37,143 bases of DNA from Desulfuromonadales bacterium (lineage in GTDB: Bacteria; Desulfobacterota; Desulfuromonadia; Desulfuromonadales; JAHYIW01), in contig JARGFI010000026.1 of assembly GCA_029210745.1 (NCBI GenBank), forward strand, positions 1 to 37,143, read 5' to 3'. Every line of letters begins with the position of its first letter. The stretch's first letter is position 1. Below, in pieces: positions 26,012 to 34,995 of this stretch. Both the position numbers and the translations under genes were made by a program. The notes beneath the pieces were generated by a model. The model made no database searches and was not told where the DNA came from. It worked only from the letters and a program-made list of their open reading frames with translations.

Positions 26012-27736
26012 ATGGCGAAAAAATCGATTGCACCAACGTTGAAAAATCCCTTCGATCCGCCCGAAAAGGTGGAGTTTACGATCCCCGGTGAGGTCGCTGG
26101 CGTCAGTGGTGGCTACGAAGAAGTTATGCGTGAAGGGTATGAGCTGATTCAACGCCCGATCAAATCGGTGGCAGTCAGTTCGATCGAGAAGCAGCATTTC
26201 AAAAAGCGGATGACGGTTTGGGAGCGGATCAAGGTTCTGTCCCAGGATGAGCCGAATGTCCTTTATCAGAACTGGGGCAAAAACCTTGATGGTGCCTCGC
26301 TGATGACCGGCATTCTCAACATCAAAGGACGTGACGTTGCGGTTTATGGCCATGATTTTACGGTGCGGGCCGGATCGATTGACGCCACCAACGGGAACAA
26401 ACTGGCCCGCCTGTTTAATATGTGCGGTGAAAAAAAGATTCCGTTGATCGGCATGAACGACAGCGCCGGGGCATTTGTCCCCGCCGGGGTCGGCGGTCTT
26501 GATGGTTACGCCGAAGCATTTACTGCCCTGCGCAAGATCAGCGGCGTGGTGCCGTCAATCATGTGCATGTTCGGTTTTAATGCCGGTGGCGGGTCCTACT
26601 TGCCGCGTCAGGGCAGCTTTGTTATCCAGCCGAACGACACCTTCTTCGGGCTTACCGGACCGGGTGTCGTCAAGTCGGTCCTCGGTGAGGACGTGACTCC
26701 CGAGGAGCTTGGTGGTCCGAAGGTTCATGGCAACTCTGGAGTGGCCGACCTGACCGTGGCTGACGAAGTTGCTGCGCTGCGCACGGCGACGCGCCTGCTC
26801 AGCTACATCCCCGACAACAACAGCGTCATGGCGCCGTATCAGGAAACCAGTGACCCGCTTGATCGCAAGACCTGGGAGATCAATACGCTGCTGAAAAAAG
26901 CTTTCAACTCGCCAACCGGGTTTAATACCCCTTTTGACGTGTCGATCATTATTCAGCAGATCTGCGATCACGGAGACTATTTCGAGTTGCAACCGGAACG
27001 TGCTCGCGAGGTAGTGACCGCTTTCGGTCGCCTCGGCGGCAATGTTGTCGGTTTCTGCGCCAACAACTCGGCGGTTTCTTCGGGGCAGATCGACTGTGAT
27101 TCTGCCGTGAAAATTGCCCGTTTTATTCGTTTCTGCAATATTTACAACATCCCGGTTATCTTCATGGAAGATACCACCGGCTTCCTGCCAGGGCGCGAGC
27201 AGGAAGCGCGCGGCATCGTTCAGGCCGGCCGGTCGATGCTTGACTCGATCGTCGATTTGCGCACCCCGCGGATCCTGCTGATCCTGCGTAACGCCTACGG
27301 CGGGGCCTACGCCTCATACAACAACTACCCGACCGGGGCCGATCTGGTGCTGGCGCTGCCGACCACCCGTCTTGCGGTCATGGGCCCGGCCGGCAAGGAG
27401 TTCGTCTACAAGAATGAGCTGCGCAAGTTGCGCGGAGCGATTGCGGGGCGTATCAAGCAGGGCATGCTGGAGCGGGTTACTGCCGGGATGGATGGTGATG
27501 CAGCCAAGAAAGACGCTGAGAATGAAGCGGCTGAATGGCTTAAAGCAGAAGAAGCGATGCTCAACACCCGTTATGAAAAAGAGTTGATGAACCCGAAAGA
27601 GGGGCTGGCGCTGGGCTCGATTTCCTCTATTGTCATGCCGACCGATCTGCGCAAAGTCCTCGGTGAAAACCTGAACTTCTTCCTGCGGCACTACACGCCG
27701 GGGCCGATGCAGTCGGTTCAGCGTGAGTTCCATTAG
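26012..27736 (+). CDS. acyl-CoA carboxylase, carboxyltransferase subunit
   Basis: This subunit moves the carboxyl group from carboxybiotin to an acyl-CoA. The 574-residue protein has the two crotonase-like halves of the PccB/AccB family: N-terminal [40 protein letters not shown] and [10 protein letters not shown]-terminal [28 protein letters not shown] and [13 protein letters not shown]. It is longer than typical PccB (about 510). AAGGAA lies seven to eight bases before ATG 26012. The next gene, starting 22 bases after its stop, carries the biotin carboxylase and biotin. The acyl-CoA used cannot be read from the sequence. Confidence 0.92.
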   Translation: MAKKSIAPTLKNPFDPPEKVEFTIPGEVAGVSGGYEEVMREGYELIQRPIKSVAVSSIEKQHFKKRMTVWERIKVLSQDEPNVLYQNWGKNLDGASLMTGILNIKGRDVAVYGHDFTVRAGSIDATNGNKLARLFNMCGEKKIPLIGMNDSAGAFVPAGVGGLDGYAEAFTALRKISGVVPSIMCMFGFNAGGGSYLPRQGSFVIQPNDTFFGLTGPGVVKSVLGEDVTPEELGGPKVHGNSGVADLTVADEVAALRTATRLLSYIPDNNSVMAPYQETSDPLDRKTWEINTLLKKAFNSPTGFNTPFDVSIIIQQICDHGDYFELQPERAREVVTAFGRLGGNVVGFCANNSAVSSGQIDCDSAVKIARFIRFCNIYNIPVIFMEDTTGFLPGREQEARGIVQAGRSMLDSIVDLRTPRILLILRNAYGGAYASYNNYPTGADLVLALPTTRLAVMGPAGKEFVYKNELRKLRGAIAGRIKQGMLERVTAGMDGDAAKKDAENEAAEWLKAEEAMLNTRYEKELMNPKEGLALGSISSIVMPTDLRKVLGENLNFFLRHYTPGPMQSVQREFH

Positions 27737-27758
27737 GCCGCTGGAGGGAGAGGTGACG

Positions 27759-30698
27759 ATGAAAGCAAATCTAAGTTTTGACGTGGAGATAGAGCCAATG
27801 GCACAGACTACTGATTACTACCGAAACAATCCGCTGATTCATCGTGATCGCCGCTTGAGTCAATCTGCTTCCCCGTGGATCAGATCGTTCTCGTGTGAGG
27901 ATCTCAAACCGTTGATCGTTTGTCGCGGCCCGATCCGCAAGGAGGCGATGGATGTATACAGCGAAATGGGGATCACCCATTTCGGCATCCTGCTGTCTGA
28001 AAAAGACTCGATCGTTTACCCGAACGCCTTGTCGCCGGAGTTGCGGCAACTCACCGATTCGACGCGTGTGCATCGCGTTCCCGATTATTCCGGTGCCAGC
28101 AAGGAAGAGCGGATCGAGCGCATCAACCAGATTATTCAAATCGCCAAGGATAACGGCTACGATTCGGTCTTTGCCGGTTATGGTTTCATGGCCGAAGATG
28201 ACGAGTTCGTCGCCGCGATAGAGAACGCCGGTCTGAAATTTATCGGTCCGTGCGCGCACACCCAGGCGAGTGCCGGGAAGAAAGATGAAGCGAAGCGTAC
28301 CGCTCTCAAGGTTGATGTTTCGGTCACCCCGGGAATCGATAATGTTACCGCGCGGACGCTCGTGGCGAAACATCCGAGCCGCGCGGCGCTGCTGGCAGTG
28401 GTCAAGGCCGAAGAGTTGGCGGTCGACAAGAAGATTCTTGCCGACAGCGAACTCTCGCTCGAAGATCTGGCCGACAAAATTCTTTTTGCTGCCTACGAAA
28501 AGGGGATTGATCTGTTCTCGATCAACGAACTTGGCAAGCAAACGGAAAAAGAGGTTGCGGCGATGTTCAAGGCGAACCCGAACGCCCGCATCCGCCTCAA
28601 GGCGATCGGCGGTGGTGGTGGCAAGGGACAACGCATTCTCGGTGCTTCACTGCTGACCAAGAAGAATGTCAGCGATGCTGATATTGCCAAAGCCGCTGCT
28701 GATACACCGGGGCTGGTGCTGGAAATCCTTAACGAAGTCAAGGCGAACGGCGTTGGCGACAACAAGAACGTGTTGGTCGAGCTCAACATCGAGCAAACGC
28801 GTCACAACGAAATTCAACTGCTTGGCAACGGCAAGTGGTGCGTTTCCCTGGGGGGGCGCGATTGCTCGTTGCAGATGCATGAGCAGAAGCTGCTCGAAAT
28901 CTCCGTCACCCAGGAGGGGTTGGCGCTGGAGATTGAAAAAGCGAAAAAAGCCGGCAATAAAGTCGTTACCAAGGCGCTTGAAACCGATCTCAAGGTACTC
29001 AAGCGGATGGAAGATGAAGCGGCGCGATTCGGCGCGGCGGTCGGCCTCGATTCGGCGTCAACCTTTGAGTGTATCGTTGATCGTGATCGTCACTACTTCA
29101 TGGAAGTCAATACCCGGATTCAGGTTGAACACCGGGTTTCTGAGCTTTGTTACAGCCTCAAGTTCACCAATCCCAAGGATCAGAACGATTTCTTTATCGT
29201 TGAATCACTGGTCGAGGCCATGGCGCTGCTCGCCGAACACAAAGAGCGCCTGCCGAAGCCGGAGCGGATTGTCCGCTTTGCTGCCGCCGCCGAAGCGCGC
29301 CTCAACGCGACCGATAGCTCGCTGACACCGAGTGCCGGGGGGATGATCCGTTACTGGAGCAAACCGCTGGAAGGCGAAATTCGTGACGATCAGGGGATCT
29401 GTCTGCCGAACCCCGATACCGGCCTCTTCATGCGCTACAAGGTTGCCGGCGCTTACGATTCAAACATTGCCCTGCTGCTGACCAAAGGGGTTGATCGTCT
29501 CGACAGCTATCAGGCGCTGTCACGCGTTATCTGTAACACCAAGATTCGCGGTACCGATCTGGCGACCAACCTGGAATTTCACTACGGGCTGGTCAACTGG
29601 TTTATCGGGCGCAACGTCATGGCCAAGCCGACCACGCGTTTTGTCGTCCCCTATCTGACGCTGGTGGGAACACTGAAGGAGGAAGCGAGCAAGCTCGATC
29701 CGGTTTTCGCTTTCCTGGCGATGAAAAAGGCTTACGCCCAGCGGGTTGCCGAGCAGTACGCCGATGACCCCACAACCCTGGCGGAGCAGAAAGCCAATAT
29801 TTCGGAACTCCTTGACCGTAAGGGAACGCTGATCACCCGTCCGATGGAACAATTGCTGGCCGATCCGCACCTTCTTTCCGGCTGGTTGAGTCTCAATCAG
29901 AAGAACTTCCAGGTTGCTGGCGGCAAAGCGACCTGGCTGCGTAACCCGATGGTTGTGCTGGACGAAACTTACGTTTATCTGAATATGGCTTATCGTCCGC
30001 ACGAACCGGCCGCTGAAGTGATCTGGGATCACGACAAGGCATTGCTCGACAGCGCCTTGCGTTTTTATGCCGAGCTGCGGACAACGTTGAAGCTGGAAAA
30101 GGACGATTTCGCCAAACTTAACGAGTTACTGGGGAAAGACAAGCCGCAGGGTGGTTATGATCAGGCGATGTGGACGCAGGTTCAGTCTGCCCACGCCGGT
30201 TATCAAGCGGGAACCGAACTGCTCGCGATCATTTTTCTGATCGCCGACAACACCCGTTTCTGGGATCTGAAGGTGGAAGAAGATCTGGAGATCACCATTC
30301 CGGAGTATCTCGCCGACCCCGACCTGCAAGCGCGAATGAAAAAGATCCTGGTTCCGCCGCCGTCGACCAAGGCCGACGAGATTGTCACGCCGGGTGGCGG
30401 GATGTACTATGCTCAGGAAGCACCGGGGATGCCGCCGTTCGTGACCGAAGGGATGCATTTCGAGAAGGGGCAGCCGTTGTTTATCATCGAGGTCATGAAG
30501 ATGTTCAACAAGATCCCGGCGCCGTTTTCCGGCACTATCGACAGGATTCTGATCGAAGGCAAGGAAGGGGTCATCGTGTCGAAAGGGCAGCCGCTCTTCA
30601 AGGTGACTCCGGACGAGAAGTTTGTCGAGGTTGATCCGAAGGCCATTGAGCGCGAGCGGCGCGAGACGACCAGCGCCTATCTGCAAGCGGTGCTCTAA
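27759..30698 (+). CDS. fused biotin carboxylase-biotin carrier subunit of acyl-CoA carboxylase
   Basis: This 979-residue subunit charges its own biotin with bicarbonate and ATP. An N-terminal biotin carboxylase region (about 30-590) contains the glycine-rich ATP loop LKAIGGGGGKGQRIL, HNEIQLLGNGKW, GGRDCSLQMHEQKLLE and the catalytic MEVNTRIQVEHRVSEL. A helical middle region (about 600-860) is not one I recognise. The C-terminal biotinyl domain (about 880-960) has EVMKMFNK with K914 as biotin site. About 80 extra residues lie between VTPGIDN and the ATP loop compared with E. coli AccC. ATG 27759 has AGAGG five bases upstream; ATG 27798 is an alternative. Confidence 0.9.
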   Translation: MKANLSFDVEIEPMAQTTDYYRNNPLIHRDRRLSQSASPWIRSFSCEDLKPLIVCRGPIRKEAMDVYSEMGITHFGILLSEKDSIVYPNALSPELRQLTDSTRVHRVPDYSGASKEERIERINQIIQIAKDNGYDSVFAGYGFMAEDDEFVAAIENAGLKFIGPCAHTQASAGKKDEAKRTALKVDVSVTPGIDNVTARTLVAKHPSRAALLAVVKAEELAVDKKILADSELSLEDLADKILFAAYEKGIDLFSINELGKQTEKEVAAMFKANPNARIRLKAIGGGGGKGQRILGASLLTKKNVSDADIAKAAADTPGLVLEILNEVKANGVGDNKNVLVELNIEQTRHNEIQLLGNGKWCVSLGGRDCSLQMHEQKLLEISVTQEGLALEIEKAKKAGNKVVTKALETDLKVLKRMEDEAARFGAAVGLDSASTFECIVDRDRHYFMEVNTRIQVEHRVSELCYSLKFTNPKDQNDFFIVESLVEAMALLAEHKERLPKPERIVRFAAAAEARLNATDSSLTPSAGGMIRYWSKPLEGEIRDDQGICLPNPDTGLFMRYKVAGAYDSNIALLLTKGVDRLDSYQALSRVICNTKIRGTDLATNLEFHYGLVNWFIGRNVMAKPTTRFVVPYLTLVGTLKEEASKLDPVFAFLAMKKAYAQRVAEQYADDPTTLAEQKANISELLDRKGTLITRPMEQLLADPHLLSGWLSLNQKNFQVAGGKATWLRNPMVVLDETYVYLNMAYRPHEPAAEVIWDHDKALLDSALRFYAELRTTLKLEKDDFAKLNELLGKDKPQGGYDQAMWTQVQSAHAGYQAGTELLAIIFLIADNTRFWDLKVEEDLEITIPEYLADPDLQARMKKILVPPPSTKADEIVTPGGGMYYAQEAPGMPPFVTEGMHFEKGQPLFIIEVMKMFNKIPAPFSGTIDRILIEGKEGVIVSKGQPLFKVTPDEKFVEVDPKAIERERRETTSAYLQAVL

Positions 30699-30721
30699 AC
30701 ACAGGTGCCAGCAACCGATAA

Positions 30722-30758
30722 GAAGGCCCCGGACTCATCCTCCGGGGCCTTCTTTATA
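30722..30758 (+). terminator. Rho-independent terminator of the carboxylase operon
   Basis: A perfect 12-bp stem GAAGGCCCCGGA / TCCGGGGCCTTC with a 7-base loop is followed by TTTATA. It lies about 25 bases after the stop at 30698. Confidence 0.9.
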
Positions 30759-30778
30759 GATAAAGTTTGGTAATTTCT

Positions 30779-30997
30779 CTAGGCGCCGACGTAGTTGTAG
30801 TCATCCGCTTCGACGCACTCGGTCTGGGCTTGTAAAAACGAAGCAACCTGCGTATCGTTGACAATCTCGACCGTACCGTGATTGACCGACCAGGTCGTTC
30901 CGCAAAGATCGCAGGAAATGATCGATTCATCAAAGCCGTTGACGTGCATGTTCATCTCAATATGTTGTTTACGGGTTTTGCAAACCGGGCACTGCAT
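30779..30997 (-). CDS. small zinc-ribbon protein
   Basis: This 72-residue protein has two CXXC knuckles, CPVC near residue 3 and CDLC about 25 residues later, consistent with one zinc ribbon. The rest is acidic and ends in a tail with a further Cys. Function unknown; such small ribbons may bind nucleic acid or a protein partner. ATG 30997 has AAGGAG six bases upstream, so the open frame reaching 31063 is not used. It has its own promoter. Confidence 0.8.
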   Translation of the reverse strand: MQCPVCKTRKQHIEMNMHVNGFDESIISCDLCGTTWSVNHGTVEIVNDTQVASFLQAQTECVEADDYNYVGA

Positions 30998-31050
30998 AAT
31001 AAACTCCTTGGATGTGCTGTGATTGAAATTATCATCAATGTTCTGTCTTA

Positions 31051-31078
31051 AATATAGGTACAAAATTTCTTATTGCAA
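31051..31078 (-). promoter_or_regulatory. promoter of the zinc-ribbon gene
   Basis: On the minus strand TTGCAA (31078-31073) and TATATT (31056-31051) are 16 bases apart in AT-rich sequence, giving a leader of roughly 47 bases. Confidence 0.5.
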
Positions 31079-31164
31079 GCGAAAAGTTCAAAAAAGTCCT
31101 TATAAAACAGCATGTTACAGATTTTTTTGTTTTGTCTGCCAAAGTGTTTTTTGATATCCACCCG

Positions 31165-31193
31165 GTTGACATGCCAACCCGGTCTGAATAAAA
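31165..31193 (+). promoter_or_regulatory. promoter of the MBL-fold hydrolase gene
   Basis: TTGACA (31165-31170), a 17-base spacer and TAAAAT (31188-31193) give a near-consensus promoter. The leader to ATG 31311 is about 110 bases; I see no clear structure in it. Confidence 0.65.
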
Positions 31194-31310
31194 TCGCCTA
31201 GACGACTGATTTTAATGAGTTTTTTTGCAAACAACCAGTATTTTGAAAAATATCGGCAGCGCGCTTTCAATCGCTTTGCATAATCAATTTATTTCACGGT
31301 TAAAACGCAT

Positions 31311-32201
31311 ATGGATCGACAACAACTGCATTCTATCGATCTTGACCAGCCTGATCTGCCCGGATTTCGTCAGTTTATCAGTGCGTGGGTGTATCACACC
31401 CCAAACGGGACATTGTTGATTGACCCCGGACCGAGTTCATCGATTCCCTCTCTGCTACGGGAGCTGAGACGGATCGGGGTCGAGCGGCTCGACTATATCT
31501 TGCTGACGCACATCCATATCGATCATGCCGGTGGCACCGGCACTTTGCTGCAAACATTTCCCGACGCACAAGTGATCTGTCACCCGGATGGTGTTGCACA
31601 CCTGGTGGCTCCGGAGAAACTGTGGCAGGGATCACTCAAGGTCCTTGGCAAAACAGCCGACATTTATGGCGAGATTCTGCCGGTGCCCGCGCAGCAGACC
31701 GGTTTTTGTGAAACAATCGGCTCACTCGGGGTACGGGCCTACAAAACCCCTGGTCATGCACCGCACCATCTGTGTTATCTGCTCGATGATTTGCTCTTTG
31801 CAGGGGAGGTTGCCGGAGTGCGCTGCGAGCTTGCCGGACAAATTTACATGCGTCCGGCCACCCCGCCGCGCTTTTTGCTGCCGGTTGCTTTAGCCTCCCT
31901 TGACAGGATGATTGCCTTGCAGCCGCAAACGATGGTGTTTGCTCATTATGGTTGGGTCGATGATGCCCTGACCCATCTGCGGATCGCACGGGCGCAGCTG
32001 CTGTTATGGGTGGAGGGGGTGAAGGCGCTTGCCGTGCTGCCGGAAGCGACACGGGAAGAGGCGTTCTTTTGCTGGTTGCAGGAGCGTGATGCGCATTATC
32101 GCCTGATCGATCAATTACCTGGGGATATTCGTGAGCGCGAGAGGATGTTCCTGCGCAATACCCTGCAAGGGATGGCGGCGTATGTCAAGGGTCTCCCGTG
32201 A
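31311..32201 (+). CDS. MBL-fold metallo-hydrolase
   Basis: This 296-residue protein has the metallo-beta-lactamase fold. Metal ligands are seen in LTHIHIDHAGG (HxHxDH), a distal His in KTPGHAPHHLCYLLDDLLFAGEVAG (with the bridging Asp/Glu position), and FAHYGW near residue 206. A helical C-terminal region (about 220-296) follows, as in the broad glyoxalase II/hydrolase-like group. No signal peptide. Substrate not predictable. No Shine-Dalgarno sequence is seen at ATG 31311. It stands alone under its own promoter and converges on the transglutaminase gene. Confidence 0.88.
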   Translation: MDRQQLHSIDLDQPDLPGFRQFISAWVYHTPNGTLLIDPGPSSSIPSLLRELRRIGVERLDYILLTHIHIDHAGGTGTLLQTFPDAQVICHPDGVAHLVAPEKLWQGSLKVLGKTADIYGEILPVPAQQTGFCETIGSLGVRAYKTPGHAPHHLCYLLDDLLFAGEVAGVRCELAGQIYMRPATPPRFLLPVALASLDRMIALQPQTMVFAHYGWVDDALTHLRIARAQLLLWVEGVKALAVLPEATREEAFFCWLQERDAHYRLIDQLPGDIRERERMFLRNTLQGMAAYVKGLP

Positions 32202-32234
32202 TCCGTGGCACAGGTCTCGCCGTGCCCCTTAGTG

Positions 32235-34142
32235 TTAATGCTGCGCTGACTTGAGCTGGTCAATAATCTCCCGCAACGCCTCACGTTCCTCCCTCGTCAA
32301 CAGTCGATCGCGATAAAACGCCCCGCCATAGATGTCAGCGAAGCGCTGACAGCGCGGATCATTCACCGCTTCAGCCAGCTCTGTCAGACCGCAACGGGGC
32401 GGCAGCACGGCAGCAGGGTAACGGCGAGCTACGCAGCGCAGGTAGGCGCGCAGTAGCGGATGAGCGCGGTGGCGGGTACGTCGCCAGTAGCCGCTGACGA
32501 CGATCATGCCCAGCCCGCCGAGTACCATCAGCACGGTTGTGGTGGCCGGTTTTTTGAGCTGCGGGCGCAGGGCGCGCAGGTTGCGACCGGTGGCAAAGAG
32601 CAAGGTCATCTGCCGATCAAAGTCATAGACGATAACCGCGCGCTGCCAGAAATAATCAGCGGCATCGGTCAGCCGTTGTGCCAACGAAAGCGCAGCGTCG
32701 CTCCGTTGCAGTTCCTCCGCGGCATTGACCGCCAGCGTACTTGGGTCAAAACGCCGCCACCCTTCGCCCTCAAACAGCACCTCGACCCAGACGTGTGCCT
32801 GATCCTCGCTGACCAGATAGTAGCCGCCAAGGTCATTATAATCCCCTCCATAGTAGCCGCCGACCAGCCGGGCCGGGATATCGCTCAAGCGTGCCAAAAG
32901 GGCGAAAGACGACGCGAAAAATTCACAGTAGCCGGCTTTGCGCTCGAATAAAAATTCATCGACGGGGTCGCTGCTGCGGGGTAGATCGCGGTGGGAATAT
33001 GAAAACTTTGCCGTGCGAAAATAGTTTACCAGCGCGGCAAACCGTTGATCATCTGTTGCCCCGGCGGCACGCAGTTGTTGCGCCAGATTGACAATGCGTG
33101 GTGAAATATTTTCCGGTACCTGGAGCCAGCGATCTGCTCGCACTGGTGCCTTAAGGGTTGCCCCGAGGTGCGAGACAATTTCATAGAAAAAGCGTTTACG
33201 CGGTGTCCGGTGCAGCGTCAGTACCCCTTCAGCATCGCGCGCGGCCCTGATACCGCTGATTTGTCCCGGCACATCGAGAGCAAAAAGGTAACGGCGCTCA
33301 TTCAGCTCGGGGTAAACCGTTACGGCAACGGCACGCCCTCCTCTGATATCTGGCGTGGTGCCGGGGACTTCCGGCAAGCGTTTCCAGTTGTTCCCCTCCA
33401 GTTGACTGAGAACAATGCCGCGCCAGTAGAGATCTTCCTTCGGCAGCTCCATAGTTTTTGCGCGGAAAACCGGAGTTTTGGTTTCCGCCAGATTCGAAAC
33501 CGTGCCGGGGCGCACCTCTTCACTGAACCCGACCTTGCTGGTGCCGCCAGGATTGAGAAAGTTCCACAGCGGGTATTGGGTGCGCGGCAAGATGACAAAG
33601 AAGGCGAGCATCAACAGCAGTGCAATCCCCGGCATCAGCAGGGCGACGGTGATGATCTTGCGAAATTCAGCAGCGCTCAAGCGCATCTTTTCATCGCTCT
33701 CGACATAGGTCAAAAGTACCAGTGAGACAGCGATGGCGAAGACCATCAGGATCAGGTAGCTGAGGAAGCTGGCATCGAGTTTCAAAAGCGCCGAGGCGGC
33801 CAGACTGAAGAGCGCCAGGGTGTAGTTTTGCAACAGGTGCCGACCGCTCTTGGCACCAAGCAGCCGAATCGCGATCAGCAGGGCGAGGATGTTCATCACC
33901 GGATCGATCAGATTAACAAAGCTGACCTGCCAGCCATAAAAGATGAAAAAGATGAGCGAAGCGAGCGTTGCCCCCCGGTCGGGGATCACGGTGCGCTGCT
34001 GTCGATCAGCGCCGATACCGCCGAGCAGCGCCAGTGGCAGAGCGATCTGGGCTGGCAGCGCGAGAGCGGAGTAGACCGGGGCAACGCCGAGCAGGCAGAT
34101 CACGTAGTGGAGCCAGTTAAGCGGGGTGCGAAGGTTGACCAT
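32235..34142 (-). CDS. TgpA-type membrane transglutaminase-like protein
   Basis: The 635-residue protein has about six N-terminal membrane segments (to about residue 180), an extracytoplasmic transglutaminase-like domain, a further membrane segment near 520-540 and a cytoplasmic tail. The catalytic triad is visible: C406 in KAGYCEFFASSFALLAR, H450 in AHVWVEV and D466 in RRFDPS. Members form operons with MoxR and DUF58 proteins, as here, and are thought to act on envelope proteins. The open frame extends back to 34319 over the DUF58 gene; ATG 34142 fits the first membrane helix and overlaps the DUF58 end by 26 bases. Confidence 0.92.
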   Translation of the reverse strand: MVNLRTPLNWLHYVICLLGVAPVYSALALPAQIALPLALLGGIGADRQQRTVIPDRGATLASLIFFIFYGWQVSFVNLIDPVMNILALLIAIRLLGAKSGRHLLQNYTLALFSLAASALLKLDASFLSYLILMVFAIAVSLVLLTYVESDEKMRLSAAEFRKIITVALLMPGIALLLMLAFFVILPRTQYPLWNFLNPGGTSKVGFSEEVRPGTVSNLAETKTPVFRAKTMELPKEDLYWRGIVLSQLEGNNWKRLPEVPGTTPDIRGGRAVAVTVYPELNERRYLFALDVPGQISGIRAARDAEGVLTLHRTPRKRFFYEIVSHLGATLKAPVRADRWLQVPENISPRIVNLAQQLRAAGATDDQRFAALVNYFRTAKFSYSHRDLPRSSDPVDEFLFERKAGYCEFFASSFALLARLSDIPARLVGGYYGGDYNDLGGYYLVSEDQAHVWVEVLFEGEGWRRFDPSTLAVNAAEELQRSDAALSLAQRLTDAADYFWQRAVIVYDFDRQMTLLFATGRNLRALRPQLKKPATTTVLMVLGGLGMIVVSGYWRRTRHRAHPLLRAYLRCVARRYPAAVLPPRCGLTELAEAVNDPRCQRFADIYGGAFYRDRLLTREEREALREIIDQLKSAQH

Positions 34143-34995
34143 AGAGCGCAAGTTCAGTAAGGAGTTGATGTTTATGGGGCAGACCGACCTGCGCCGGGAC
34201 GGTGACGTGCGGAAGTTTGAGACCGACAGGACGCCCGTTGCGCTGGCTGCGGTCGATGAGGAACACCGCCTGACGCAGTTGCTCTTCAATCGTCCGACCG
34301 GGAAGTTTAAGCAGATCAATCACTAACGGTTCCCGCTGGGTGGCGGACAGTTCCCGCACTTTGAGACTGCCGTGTTTGGCGCTCAGACGCCAGTGAATCA
34401 GTTTGACCGGTTCGCCGCCGCGATAATCGCTGATCTGGCGCAGTTCTCCGGTGCTCCCGCGATTGGCGGTGGAAATGCCTTCTCGCGGGCGTGATCGGCC
34501 CTGTTCATCATCCGCTACGCAGTGCAGTGGAGCGGGGAAAACCAGCAGTTGACGATCCGCGATGATGGTGCGCGCGCGGACAAAGAAATTGACCGGAAAG
34601 GGGGAGCTGATGGTGACTGCCGGGGCGGCGTGGTAGCCGCGACCGTCAAGACACAAGCGGACGGTGGCGTGGGTGTCGCGTTGCCGTGACAGATAGGGGA
34701 CCACGGTCTGGTTGTTGCCGACGCTGAGGCAAAGCAGAAAACCGGGGAGAAAACGGCGTTGATTGCGAAGCCTGATCGTCAGCAGGGTGGTGACCCCGGC
34801 ATAAATCTCGCTTGGGGGAAGAATCGTGACCTGCAACCGGTCGAGATTGCCTTTGCCCAGCACACCGGTGATCGACATGAAGCCGAGCAGCGCCGAAACG
34901 ATCAGATAGATCAGGTTGTTGCCGGTATTGACGGCGGCGAAACCGAGGAGCAAGGTGATGGCGATATAAAATCCGCCCGCCTTGGTCAGCTTCAG
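34117..34995 (-). CDS. DUF58 membrane protein (non-canonical start)
   Basis: DUF58 proteins accompany MoxR ATPases and carry two N-terminal membrane helices and a vWA-like cytoplasmic region. Here TLLLGFAAVNTGNNLIYLIVSALLGF forms the helices and GELRQISDYRGGEPVKLIHWRLSAKHGSLKVREL is the DUF58 core signature. The frame has no ATG or GTG before this region. The first TTG is at 34953, inside the first helix; the usual leading segment (GLKLTKAGGFYIAI) would need a CTG start at 34995, which overlaps the moxR stop (CTGA). I give that longer extent; the true start is uncertain. About 292 residues if CTG is used. Confidence 0.85.
   Translation of the reverse strand: MKLTKAGGFYIAITLLLGFAAVNTGNNLIYLIVSALLGFMSITGVLGKGNLDRLQVTILPPSEIYAGVTTLLTIRLRNQRRFLPGFLLCLSVGNNQTVVPYLSRQRDTHATVRLCLDGRGYHAAPAVTISSPFPVNFFVRARTIIADRQLLVFPAPLHCVADDEQGRSRPREGISTANRGSTGELRQISDYRGGEPVKLIHWRLSAKHGSLKVRELSATQREPLVIDLLKLPGRTIEEQLRQAVFLIDRSQRNGRPVGLKLPHVTVPAQVGLPHKHQLLTELALYGQPSHPA

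Noticed and set aside
32204-32226. Possible terminator after the MBL-fold gene
   Set aside because: Only a 5-bp stem (GGCAC/GTGCC) with no T-tract; too weak to call.
34143-34319. N-terminal extension of the transglutaminase to 34319
   Set aside because: It would overlap the DUF58 coding region by about 200 bases and gives a Ser/Arg-rich sequence unlike the family; ATG 34142 precedes the first membrane helix.
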